This document shows, one piece after another, positions 36,946 through 45,161 of a stretch of DNA of 60,590 bases (position 1 is the first letter of the stretch; every line of letters starts with the position of its first letter). The stretch spans positions 1 through 60,590 of the forward strand of contig SCKI01000015.1 in the NCBI GenBank assembly GCA_004124295.1, read 5' to 3'. The stretch is from Fidelibacterota bacterium. Lineage in GTDB: Bacteria > Fidelibacterota > Marinisomatia > SCGC-AAA003-L08 > TS1B11. The position numbers and the translations under genes are program-made. The notes under the pieces are model-generated. The model worked only from the letters and a program-made list of their open reading frames with translations, had not been told where the DNA came from and ran no database searches.

Positions 36946-37947
36946 GTGACGGCTGCGTTTACTGTACTGGGCGCCGGGACCTGGGGATCGGTGATCGCCA
37001 ACCATCTCAGCGCTGCGGGCCACCAGACCACGCTCTGGCACTACCGCCAGGCCTTTGCCGATGAACTGGCGGCGTCCCGGAAACATCCCCATCTTGACGA
37101 TTTTGTGCTGCATGCCGATGTCGCGGTAACCGCCGATCTGGCCTCTGCCGTCGCGGCCGGCGGCATCCTGATGGTGGCCGTGCCCTCCCAGGAAGTACGC
37201 TCGGTCATTGAACAGATCGGCCCTGCCTTCGCCGGCCATGAAGTCGCCAATCTCAGCAAGGGCATCGAACAGGGCACGCTGTTGCGAATGTCCCAGGTTA
37301 TCGCCCAGGCGGGTGGCCTGCCGGCGGAGCGAATCGCCTCGGTGTACGGCCCCAGCCATGCGGAGGAAGTTTTCAAGGGTGTCCCCACGACGCTGGTGGC
37401 GGCCAGCACCAATATGGATTACGCCCGGCGGCTGCAGAAGCTGCTCAGCACATCCAATCTGAGAGTCTATGCCAATGACGACATCACCGGCGTGGAGTTG
37501 GGCGGCAGCATCAAGAACGTTATCGCCATTGCCGCCGGAATCTGCGATGGTATCGGCTTCGGCGACAACACCATGGCCGGCCTGCTGACGCGGGGCCTGG
37601 CTGAGGTGACCCGGCTGGGCATCGCGCTGGGGGCCAGGCTGGAAACATTCGCTGGTCTGAGCGGCGTGGGAGACCTGGCGGTCACCATCTACAGTCCCTA
37701 CAGCCGCAACCGCCGCCTGGGCATCGCCATAGGCCAGGGCCGGACAGCGGACGAAAGCATGGCGGAGATGGGCATGGTTGCCGAGGGGGTCTATACGGCC
37801 CGGTCGGTTATCGATCTGGCGGACCGCGCCGGCGTCGAAATGCCTATCTGCCGGGAAGTGCACCGCGTACTGTTCGAGGGGAAGCCGCCCCAACAGGCCA
37901 TATCAGACCTGATGACCCGGGACTTGCGCGATGAAGCACTGGCCTGA
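36946..37947 (+). CDS. gpsA: Glycerol-3-phosphate dehydrogenase [NAD(P)+]
   Basis: 333 aa from a GTG start. The Rossmann motif is VLGAGTWGSVIANHL. SKGIEQGTLLRMSQV, YGPSHAEEV, GVELGGSIKNVIAIAAGICDG and SGVGDLAVT are the standard GpsA signatures, including the catalytic Lys in the GSIKN motif. It reduces dihydroxyacetone phosphate to sn-glycerol-3-phosphate for phospholipids. The start lies 3 bases after purM, and the next gene overlaps its end by 17 bases. Together with cdsA at 44 kb it covers early phospholipid synthesis. Confidence 0.97.
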   Translation: MTAAFTVLGAGTWGSVIANHLSAAGHQTTLWHYRQAFADELAASRKHPHLDDFVLHADVAVTADLASAVAAGGILMVAVPSQEVRSVIEQIGPAFAGHEVANLSKGIEQGTLLRMSQVIAQAGGLPAERIASVYGPSHAEEVFKGVPTTLVAASTNMDYARRLQKLLSTSNLRVYANDDITGVELGGSIKNVIAIAAGICDGIGFGDNTMAGLLTRGLAEVTRLGIALGARLETFAGLSGVGDLAVTIYSPYSRNRRLGIAIGQGRTADESMAEMGMVAEGVYTARSVIDLADRAGVEMPICREVHRVLFEGKPPQQAISDLMTRDLRDEALA

Positions 37948-40045
37948 GGCTGCCGTCCTGCTGCTGCTGGCTGCTGCCGGCCTCCAGGCCCAGCGCCCTG
38001 AGCCGCAGCCGCTGTGCGGCTTTCCGCATATCGGCAAAATCGACATCCATGCCGTGGGCAGCCACACCAACCTCTCCAAACGCGCCGGCGTGACGTTCAA
38101 GGTGCGCCTGGATATCACCTCCGATCAGCCCAATTTTATTACCCTCGATTTTACCCTCATGTACTCGGATGACCAGTTTGAGGTCTATGCCGAGACGGAC
38201 GAGATCGACTCTGGCCGGGTCAATACGGAAGGGGTCGATAACCTGGTGAAGATGTTCCGGGATTCCACCCTCCCCGGCTCCATTGACCCGGGCCGGGGCA
38301 TCAAAGCCATTGCAGAGGAGGTTTTTGGGCAGCCTCCGGACTATGATGGCAATGGCAAGGTGTTCATCCTGCTCACCGATATCCGTGACGACTACGAGCC
38401 CGGCGTCAGCGAGGGGTACGTGGCCGGCTATTTCGATCCGGCGGATCAAACGGAGCCGTCGTTGCAAACCGGCAACGGCGCCGACATTATTTACCTCGAT
38501 ACGTTTCCGGGGCAGCTGACCGGGAATCTGGCCTTCACCACTTTCAGCACGTTGGCCCATGAGTATCAGCACCTGATCCACTTCGGGAGAGACCCCAATG
38601 AGGACTCATGGGTGAACGAAGGGCTTAGCGAGTTGTCCCCGGTGCTGATGGGACTGCCCCACAGGCCGTTCACCTATTATCTCAGAAACACCAATGTCAA
38701 CTTGACCAGTTTTGAGGGCGTTTTAGCCGACTATTCCCGTACGGCCCTGTTTTTTTTCTATGTTTACGGCCGTTTCGGCACCAGCTTTATCCAGGCCTTC
38801 ATCATCAACAGCAATAACGGCATGGTGGGTCTTGAGTCCACCCTCTCCACCCTGACAACCACCAATGTAACCGAGCTTGTCAATGACTGGCACCTGGCAA
38901 ATTTTATCAACAGCGGTCCCCAACACAGTTATCTGGAAGCAGGAAAGATACCACCGGTGGTGATGAATCGCCGGATTTACGCCTTCCCGGAGACGATCTC
39001 CACGGGAGTGCAGCCGTATGCGGCCCATTGGACACTGTTGAGCCACGCGGACAATCTGGCCGTTTCGGCCCTGGGCGGCTCGGGCTTGTCGCTGACCCTG
39101 TTCAAGGGGGAGGATCCCACCCCTATCGATGGCAGCAGCCTCTTTTCCGGCAGTTTTTCCGATACGGCCTATGGGGTGTCATACCACGATCTGTATATCC
39201 TGGCTACGGCCCAGGCCGCCACCGCCAGCCTTGAATTGACGGCCGATGGAGACGGCTATCTGCGCACTGAAACCATCTCCTATGACCAGGACACGCCCAA
39301 CAGCAACCAGATCTTTATCTCATTCAATGATTTGCAGGCGGCCGTCGATTTCAGTATACCCGATGATGGCACTGATCTGGCCTCTTTCTCCTTTCTGCCG
39401 CTTACCTCCGACACGGCGATTGTGCGCATCTACTACGACGGCCTCGCTGCGGACAAACTGGTCTTTACCGATACGATCCGGGCCGCCCACCAGCTGACCT
39501 GGCAGCCCTATCTGCTCCCGGCGGGGCTCAGCGTTGCCGGAAAACGGGTCTTTATTGGCCTTTCAGGGACCAAGGTGGCCCTGGGCTACAATGATATCGG
39601 GGAGACCCAGCGCAGCCATCTGGCCATCGGTGACAGCCTGCTGGGACCGTTGGAAGATTTTTCCATCGACCCCCCCAACCCCCTCACAGGCAACTGGTCG
39701 GTGCGCCTCACCTATCTGACCGCTTCCCCGCCGCCCGAGCCGCCCCAGCCGCCGCCCATCGCTGCCGATTCCATCAGCCAGTTTTATGCCAACCCCTTCG
39801 TCCATGACGGGTCCCCGGATGCCGCGGCCTATCTGGCAGTGGGCTGGCCCTCCGCGGTTCAGGTGGTGCTCTACAATATTATGGGGCAGGAGGTGTGGCG
39901 CTTCCTCAGGCCGGCAGATGATCTAGCGGTTATCGTATGGCGCGGCATCGATAATTCCGGCCGCCCGGCCCCTAGTGGCGTCTATGTGGCCGTGGTAACC
40001 GGCGGAGACCAACGGGTCCTGCGCAAACTGGTCCTGATTCGCTGA
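37931..40045 (+). CDS. Secreted zincin metalloprotease with sorting domain
   Basis: 704 aa with a signal peptide (EAAVLLLLAAAGLQAQ). LAHEYQHLIHF (His210-Glu211…His214) followed by NEGLSE about 15 residues later is the HExxH…E pattern of a gluzincin-like metalloprotease, in the style of M30/hyicolysin-type enzymes. LTDIRDDYEPG and AGYFDPADQ precede it. The C-terminus is a variant sorting domain (QFYANPFVHDG, VVLYNIMGQEVWRF, PSGVYVAVVTGG…LRKLVLIR). It is probably surface-attached. It overlaps gpsA by 17 bases and precedes tRNA-Arg. Confidence 0.88.
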   Translation: MKHWPEAAVLLLLAAAGLQAQRPEPQPLCGFPHIGKIDIHAVGSHTNLSKRAGVTFKVRLDITSDQPNFITLDFTLMYSDDQFEVYAETDEIDSGRVNTEGVDNLVKMFRDSTLPGSIDPGRGIKAIAEEVFGQPPDYDGNGKVFILLTDIRDDYEPGVSEGYVAGYFDPADQTEPSLQTGNGADIIYLDTFPGQLTGNLAFTTFSTLAHEYQHLIHFGRDPNEDSWVNEGLSELSPVLMGLPHRPFTYYLRNTNVNLTSFEGVLADYSRTALFFFYVYGRFGTSFIQAFIINSNNGMVGLESTLSTLTTTNVTELVNDWHLANFINSGPQHSYLEAGKIPPVVMNRRIYAFPETISTGVQPYAAHWTLLSHADNLAVSALGGSGLSLTLFKGEDPTPIDGSSLFSGSFSDTAYGVSYHDLYILATAQAATASLELTADGDGYLRTETISYDQDTPNSNQIFISFNDLQAAVDFSIPDDGTDLASFSFLPLTSDTAIVRIYYDGLAADKLVFTDTIRAAHQLTWQPYLLPAGLSVAGKRVFIGLSGTKVALGYNDIGETQRSHLAIGDSLLGPLEDFSIDPPNPLTGNWSVRLTYLTASPPPEPPQPPPIAADSISQFYANPFVHDGSPDAAAYLAVGWPSAVQVVLYNIMGQEVWRFLRPADDLAVIVWRGIDNSGRPAPSGVYVAVVTGGDQRVLRKLVLIR

Positions 40046-40093
40046 CCAGGAATGCTACCTCATCGTTGCCCGGCTGGCTAAGTTTGGGCACCG

Positions 40094-40167
40094 GCCCTTG
40101 TAGCTCAGCTGGATAGAGCATCCGCCTCCTAAGCGGAGGGTCCCCGGTTCGAATCCGGGCAAGGGCA
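40094..40167 (+). tRNA. tRNA-Arg (anticodon CCT)
   Basis: All four arms fold: acceptor GCCCTTG/CAAGGGC, D arm GCTC/GAGC, anticodon stem TCCGC/GCGGA with loop CTCCTAA (anticodon CCT), T arm CCCGG/CCGGG with TTCGAAT. The discriminator is A; the 3' CCA is not encoded. The start codon of the next gene lies only three bases downstream. Confidence 0.97.
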
Positions 40168-40170
40168 CCT

Positions 40171-41958
40171 ATGACCCGTCCACACAGGGCAGCGCGCCGT
40201 TCCTTCCCCGCCACCATAACTGCCACGGCAACCGCTCTGCTGCTGCTGCTGGGCGGGGGTTGCGCCTATTTCAACACCTTTTACAACGCCCGGGAATATT
40301 ACCGCCAGGCCATGGATGGATTGGGCCAGCCGGCTGGTATTGAAGCCGGGAACGCCCTGCCGGCCACCCGCCGGGAGCAGTTCCAGCGGGCCATAGATAA
40401 GTCCCTTGAGGTGATCGATGAGTTTCCCGGCAGCCGGTTCATCAACGAAGCGCTGTTTATCATCGGCCGCAGCCACTTTTACCGGGCCGAGTATGGGCTT
40501 GCTGAGCGCTACCTGAAGCAGGTGCTGGCCGAATCCCCCTGGTGGAACCGGGCGCCTGAGGTGCGGGTTTGGCTCGCCAGGACCCATGCCGGGATGGGCC
40601 TGGCCGATCTGGTGGAGATTGATTTGGCGCCCCTGCTGAGCGGCCAAAAAGTCAGCCGGGCGGTGCTGGCTGAAGTGTACGCCCTGCGCGGCGATCTCGC
40701 TGTGGGCGCCGATGATGTGGAGTCAGCCATCGAAGCGTTCAATCAGGCGGCCCGGCTGGCGACAGAGGATGGCCGGCGGTCCGGGCACTACTACCGGCTG
40801 TACGAGCTGCTGTCGGAAGCGGGGCGGCTGGAGGGTGCCCTGCAGGCTATTGACCAATACCGGCGCTATGCTCCCAGCCAAAAGGATCGCCGGCAGGCTG
40901 TGCTGACCCGCATACAACTGCTGCAGGATATGGACCGGCTGAAGGAGGCCTTTAACGCCGTCCGCGCCATGCTCGATCTGGCGGAATTTGCCAACGTTGT
41001 GCCCGGACTGCAGCTGGCCCTGGCGAAAATAGAACTCGGCCAGGGGAACATTTCCGCCGCTACCGATCAACTGATTAATATTCTGGAGGAGTTCGCCACC
41101 TTGCCCGAGGCCAGCGAGGCGGCCTACATGCTCGGTGAAATGCAACTCACCCTGGCCCATGATATCGAAGCAGCCATTGATTACTATCGCCAGGTCAAGA
41201 CGGCCACGCCCTATTTTCAACGGGCCAACGGGCGCCTCGGCGTACTGGAGCAACTCGACGAACTGGCCGCAGAACTGCGTGAACTGGAGGCGGGGGACAG
41301 CACGGCGACGGCCGATCCCGGAGACGAGGGCCTTGACCCGCCCGGGGCGGAGTCCGGGGCAGCTGCGCTTGTGACGGCCAATACTGCCGGGCGGATGGCT
41401 GCCATCCACTACCGCCTGGGAGAGATCGCCCTGTTCGAAATGGCCGATACGGTCCGGGCCCTGGAGACCATGGCGCAGATATTCAGTAGTTTTGAGGCCA
41501 CGCCGGCCGCACCCCAGGCCGTCTATATGCTATGGCAGCTTACCCCCCCGGAAAGCGGCCAGAATGACTTCTGGAAAACGGTCCTGCTGGAAAAGTATCC
41601 CCGGTCCATCTATGCCCGGACAGCCGGCAGTCAAACCGCCCCGCCGGAGAAACCCGCTGCCGATTCACTGGCGGGGTTGGCCGACCTGGCCGTCCAGCAG
41701 AATCCTGCCGAGGCGCTCAGGCTGTTTCGGCAGATCAGGGACAGTTTCGGCAGCGAACATGCCACCTTTGCCATCGCCTACCTGCAGGACATCTATCTTG
41801 CCGACCTGGATGCCGCCATAGCGGCCTATGAGGAACACCTCGACAGATTTCCCGAAGGTGGTTACAGCGCCCAAAGCCGGGAACGCCTCAACGCCCTGCA
41901 GCAGATTAAGGCGTCGCTGGCTCAGGAAATCAGCCCCCCTGCGGCAGCCAACCCATGA
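40171..41958 (+). CDS. TPR-repeat lipoprotein
   Basis: 595 aa. The N-terminus has a hydrophobic segment and lipobox (TALLLLLGGGC), then AYFNTFYNAREYYRQAMDG, which is a start I associate with FCB TPR lipoproteins. Tetratricopeptide-like helices fill the rest (EVYALRGDLAVGADDVESAIEAFNQAARLA; EAAYMLGEMQLTLAHDIEAAIDYYRQVK), with BamD-like phrasing near the start (VIDEFPGSRFINEALFIIGRSHFYRAEYGLAERYLKQVL). A role in envelope assembly is plausible but not shown. The ATG lies 3 bases after the tRNA-Arg 3' end, with no room for a ribosome binding site outside the tRNA. pyrK overlaps its stop (ATGA). Confidence 0.85.
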   Translation: MTRPHRAARRSFPATITATATALLLLLGGGCAYFNTFYNAREYYRQAMDGLGQPAGIEAGNALPATRREQFQRAIDKSLEVIDEFPGSRFINEALFIIGRSHFYRAEYGLAERYLKQVLAESPWWNRAPEVRVWLARTHAGMGLADLVEIDLAPLLSGQKVSRAVLAEVYALRGDLAVGADDVESAIEAFNQAARLATEDGRRSGHYYRLYELLSEAGRLEGALQAIDQYRRYAPSQKDRRQAVLTRIQLLQDMDRLKEAFNAVRAMLDLAEFANVVPGLQLALAKIELGQGNISAATDQLINILEEFATLPEASEAAYMLGEMQLTLAHDIEAAIDYYRQVKTATPYFQRANGRLGVLEQLDELAAELRELEAGDSTATADPGDEGLDPPGAESGAAALVTANTAGRMAAIHYRLGEIALFEMADTVRALETMAQIFSSFEATPAAPQAVYMLWQLTPPESGQNDFWKTVLLEKYPRSIYARTAGSQTAPPEKPAADSLAGLADLAVQQNPAEALRLFRQIRDSFGSEHATFAIAYLQDIYLADLDAAIAAYEEHLDRFPEGGYSAQSRERLNALQQIKASLAQEISPPAAANP

Positions 41959-42821
41959 CGGCCGGTTCTGCCAGCATGGCCGCCGTGGCCGGCAACAGGG
42001 CTGACCTGTCCGCTGCCCGGCCCCTGTTTTTCCGTGAACAGGCACAGGTCCTGAGCAATGCCACACTGGCCGCCGGACTGCATGAGCTGCGGCTGGAGTC
42101 TCCCCGGATTGCCTCGGCGGCCGCTCCGGGCCAGTTCGTCAATGTTCTGGTTGCCGAGGGCTGGGATCCGCTGCTGCGCCGGCCCATGAGCATCGCCGGT
42201 ACCGGCCCCGGAGTGATCACCCTTATCTATAAGATTATTGGCCGGGGAACCGCTGCCATGTCCACCTGGCAGCCGGGCGACCGGGCCGACCTGCTGGGGC
42301 CCCTGGGCAGGGGCTGGGAGGTCCCCGCAGACGGCTTCCCGGTGCTGCTGGGCGGTGGCGTGGGCATTGCGCCCATTCTTTACCTGCGGCAACACCTGGC
42401 CGCTGCCGGCAGAACCCATCATCTGATCATGGGGGCCCGGACCATCGGGGAGCACTTTCTGGGCCACGAGCCTGAGGCCGGAATCACTTTGACGAGCGAT
42501 GACGGATCGGTCGGCATCGGCGGCACCATCCTCGACGGCCTGGCCCATTTCCGCGAGTCGCTTAACCCCTCCGGTGGCCCGCTAAGTTTATTCGGCTGTG
42601 GACCGCCGGCCATGCTGGCCGGGCTGCAGCGGTTGGCGACCCGCGAGGACGTGCCCTGCCAACTGGCCCTGGAGCAGACGATGGCCTGCGGCTTTGGATT
42701 TTGCCAGGGCTGCAGCGTCGCCATGCGGCCCCGGCCGGAACCAGCGGCGCACAGCTATCGTTCCCGGTACAAGCTGGCCTGCATTGATGGACCGGTATTC
42801 CGGGCCGGGGAGCTGCTCTAG
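41955..42821 (+). CDS. pyrK: Dihydroorotate dehydrogenase electron-transfer subunit
   Basis: 288 aa. The FAD-binding motif is DPLLRRPMSIAG, the NAD-binding region LLGGGVGIAPILYL, and the 2Fe-2S cysteines are in TMACGFGFCQGCSV and YKLACIDG, with GPxFxxxEL at the end. This is PyrK, which passes electrons from PyrD to NAD+ in the class 1B enzyme of pyrimidine synthesis. The N-terminus is about 25 residues longer than usual. It overlaps the TPR gene (ATGA) and shares one base with the pyrD GTG start. Confidence 0.95.
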   Translation: MTAGSASMAAVAGNRADLSAARPLFFREQAQVLSNATLAAGLHELRLESPRIASAAAPGQFVNVLVAEGWDPLLRRPMSIAGTGPGVITLIYKIIGRGTAAMSTWQPGDRADLLGPLGRGWEVPADGFPVLLGGGVGIAPILYLRQHLAAAGRTHHLIMGARTIGEHFLGHEPEAGITLTSDDGSVGIGGTILDGLAHFRESLNPSGGPLSLFGCGPPAMLAGLQRLATREDVPCQLALEQTMACGFGFCQGCSVAMRPRPEPAAHSYRSRYKLACIDGPVFRAGELL

Positions 42822-43738
42822 TGGACGTGTCGCTGAGGACGAGCCTGGGATCCAAACTGGTCCTCGCTGCGCCGGTGATGACCGCCAGCGGCACATTCGG
42901 TTACGGCGATGACGCCCCTGCCGCGGTGGACCTCGGCGCCCTGGGGGCCGTGGTGACCAAGTCCATCACGCGCCATCCCAGGGAGGGCCATCCGCCCCCG
43001 CGCATCAGCGAGACCCCCAGCGGATTGCTGAATGCCATCGGACTGGCCAATATCGGCGTGGACGAATTCTGCCGGGAAAGACTGCCGGCGCTGGCCCATA
43101 TCGGCAGTGTGGTCATCGTCAGCATTGCCGGTTCAAGCATGGATGAGTATGCGGAGGTGCTTTCCATTATCGAAGCGCATGACCCCGACATCGGCGGCTA
43201 CGAGATAAACGTCTCCTGCCCCAACGTGGCCGAGGGCGGCATGGAGTTTGGCGTCGACTGTGCGATGACCGAAAGCCTCACCCGCCGCCTGCGGGACCTG
43301 ACCGGGCGGTTCCTGATGGTGAAACTCAGCCCCAACGTCACCGACATCGGCGATATTGCCCGCTCCGCAGAAGGGGGCGGGGCCGATGCGCTGAGCGCCA
43401 TCAATACGGTGGTCGGCATGGATATTGACCCGGCCAGCGGACGGCCCTCCCTGCATACGGTGCTGGGGGGCCTGTCGGGACCGGCCATCCGGCCCATCGC
43501 CCTGGCCTGCGTCTACAAGGTGGCCCGGGCCGTGCAGATTCCGGTCGTCGGGCTGGGGGGCATCAGCGATGCCGATGATGTGATCCGCTTCCTGCAGGCC
43601 GGCGCCGCAGCGGTGCAAATCGGTACGGCCAATTACCGCGATCCGGCCATCGCCGTTCAGATCATCGCTGCCCTGCGGGAGAGACTGGCCGGGATGGGCC
43701 TGGCTGCCCCCAGCGACCTGCCTGGAGTTGCAGCATGA
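42821..43738 (+). CDS. pyrD: Dihydroorotate dehydrogenase, class 1B catalytic subunit
   Basis: 305 aa from a GTG start that overlaps the pyrK stop. PVMTASGTFGYG, NAIGLANIGVDEF, YEINVSCPNVAEGGMEFG with the catalytic Cys in NVSCPN, FLMVKLSPNVTDI and GLGGISDADDVIRFLQAGAAAVQIGTA are the family landmarks. It oxidises dihydroorotate to orotate with FMN. The pyrK neighbour confirms the NAD-linked 1B type. rlpA overlaps its stop (ATGA). Confidence 0.97.
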   Translation: MDVSLRTSLGSKLVLAAPVMTASGTFGYGDDAPAAVDLGALGAVVTKSITRHPREGHPPPRISETPSGLLNAIGLANIGVDEFCRERLPALAHIGSVVIVSIAGSSMDEYAEVLSIIEAHDPDIGGYEINVSCPNVAEGGMEFGVDCAMTESLTRRLRDLTGRFLMVKLSPNVTDIGDIARSAEGGGADALSAINTVVGMDIDPASGRPSLHTVLGGLSGPAIRPIALACVYKVARAVQIPVVGLGGISDADDVIRFLQAGAAAVQIGTANYRDPAIAVQIIAALRERLAGMGLAAPSDLPGVAA

Positions 43739-44232
43739 GCGGCATCCGGTCCCTTGCGCTGCTGGTCATGCTGGCCATTCTGGCGGCCGCCTGCGTTTCG
43801 TCGCCCCGCTATACGTCCCGGCCGGGCAAGGGGGCCAGGAGCAAAACGGCCGTCGCTTCCAGACCGTCCGCGGCAGCATCCGGGCGCATCAGGCCGGGGA
43901 CGGTCCTCAGCGGTGTGGCCTCGTTTTACGGGTCCGATTTTCACGGAAAACAGACTGCCAACGGGGAAATATTCGACATGTACGGGGTCAGTGCGGCCCA
44001 CAAGACGCTGCCCTTTAACACGATAGCCCGGGTGACCAACCTGGCCAACCGCAAACAGTTGATCGTGCGCATCAATGACCGGGGACCTTTCATAAAAGGG
44101 CGTATGCTGGACCTCTCCTACGGGGCAGCGCTGAAGTTGGGATTTGTGGACCAGGGAACCACCCGGGTCCGGGTGGAAATCATTGAAGTGGGCGACAACC
44201 TGTTCATGAAACACCTGCCCAACCAGCCCTGA
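43735..44232 (+). CDS. rlpA: RlpA-like septal-ring lipoprotein
   Basis: 165 aa with lipobox LAAAC near residue 22 and a low-complexity basic/Ser linker. The double-psi beta-barrel domain follows: GVASFYGSDFHGKQTANGE, ALPFNT-like KTLPFNTIARVTNL, and VRINDRGPFIKGRMLDLSYGAA with the catalytic Asp in NDRGPF. RlpA proteins cleave denuded glycan strands at the septum; there is no SPOR domain here. It overlaps pyrD by 4 bases and lies just before cdsA. Confidence 0.93.
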   Translation: MSGIRSLALLVMLAILAAACVSSPRYTSRPGKGARSKTAVASRPSAAASGRIRPGTVLSGVASFYGSDFHGKQTANGEIFDMYGVSAAHKTLPFNTIARVTNLANRKQLIVRINDRGPFIKGRMLDLSYGAALKLGFVDQGTTRVRVEIIEVGDNLFMKHLPNQP

Positions 44233-44270
44233 GGCTACCCCACCCACTTGTGAAGATGTAAGTTCTACGG

Positions 44271-45155
44271 ATGGGGGAGGCTAGGCGCGCAGACGATGCT
44301 TTGAAAGATCGGCTTTTGGTCAGTTTTCTGGGGATACCCGGACTGCTGCTGGTCATATGGCTGGGCGGCATCGCCTATGCGGTCCTGATTTTCGGGATCG
44401 TGCTGATCGGTCTGCGCGAATATCTGCGCTTGCTGGAAGCGGACCGGTTGGCCCCCCGGCAGTGGCCCCTGTATTTTGCGGCGGTGGTGCTCCTTGGAAC
44501 CGCGGGCCAGGAGGCGGGATTGTGGAATCTGCCGCTGGTGCCCGATTTTGCCCAAGGCTTCCTGGTGGTGTCCGTGCTGCTGCTGATGGTTCTGCAATCC
44601 TGGGAAGTGATGACCGCCTCACCCCGCAGCTGGCTCAACCTCTCGGCGCACATGGCCGGTTTTGTATGGATAGCAGGTTTCGGCAGCACCTTCATCCTGC
44701 TGCGGGAGATGATCTGGCCCGCTGCGCTGGCTAGCGGGATAGATGCCGGATTCCGGATCACCTTAGCCCTGTTTGTGACGGTCTGGCTGTGTGATACGAT
44801 GGCCTATGTCATGGGTAAGAGGTTCGGACATACCAAGATTATTCCTGAAGTGAGCCCCAAGAAAACTGTGCTGGGTACTGTCGCAGGACTGGTCACAGCC
44901 ATCGTGGTGATGCAGTTTTTTGGCCTGGCGGACTGGCTGCCGGGACTGAGATTCATGGACCTGCTGGTACTGGGCATTATCGTCGGTGATTTCGGCCAGC
45001 TGGGAGATTTCGTGGAATCGCGGCTCAAGCGCGATTTTGGGGTCAAGGATTCCGGCGCCCTGTTGCCGGGCCACGGAGGGGTCCTGGACCGGTTCGATTC
45101 GTTGCTGTTCGTGATGCCGCTCAGCTATTTGTACATCAGTTACATAGTCAGGTGA
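44271..45155 (+). CDS. cdsA: Phosphatidate cytidylyltransferase
   Basis: 294 aa with about seven membrane segments. The C-terminal signature SRLKRDFGVKDSGALLPGHGGVLDRFD matches the CdsA family pattern exactly in its key residues (K-R-x4-K-D, H-G-G-x-x-D-R-x-D). It makes CDP-diacylglycerol from phosphatidate and CTP at the inner membrane, the branch point of phospholipid synthesis. A start at the ATG at 44271 is assumed; an in-frame TTG ten codons later is possible. The 5'-nucleotidase gene follows after 6 bases. Confidence 0.96.
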   Translation: MGEARRADDALKDRLLVSFLGIPGLLLVIWLGGIAYAVLIFGIVLIGLREYLRLLEADRLAPRQWPLYFAAVVLLGTAGQEAGLWNLPLVPDFAQGFLVVSVLLLMVLQSWEVMTASPRSWLNLSAHMAGFVWIAGFGSTFILLREMIWPAALASGIDAGFRITLALFVTVWLCDTMAYVMGKRFGHTKIIPEVSPKKTVLGTVAGLVTAIVVMQFFGLADWLPGLRFMDLLVLGIIVGDFGQLGDFVESRLKRDFGVKDSGALLPGHGGVLDRFDSLLFVMPLSYLYISYIVR

Positions 45156-45161
45156 TGGAGC

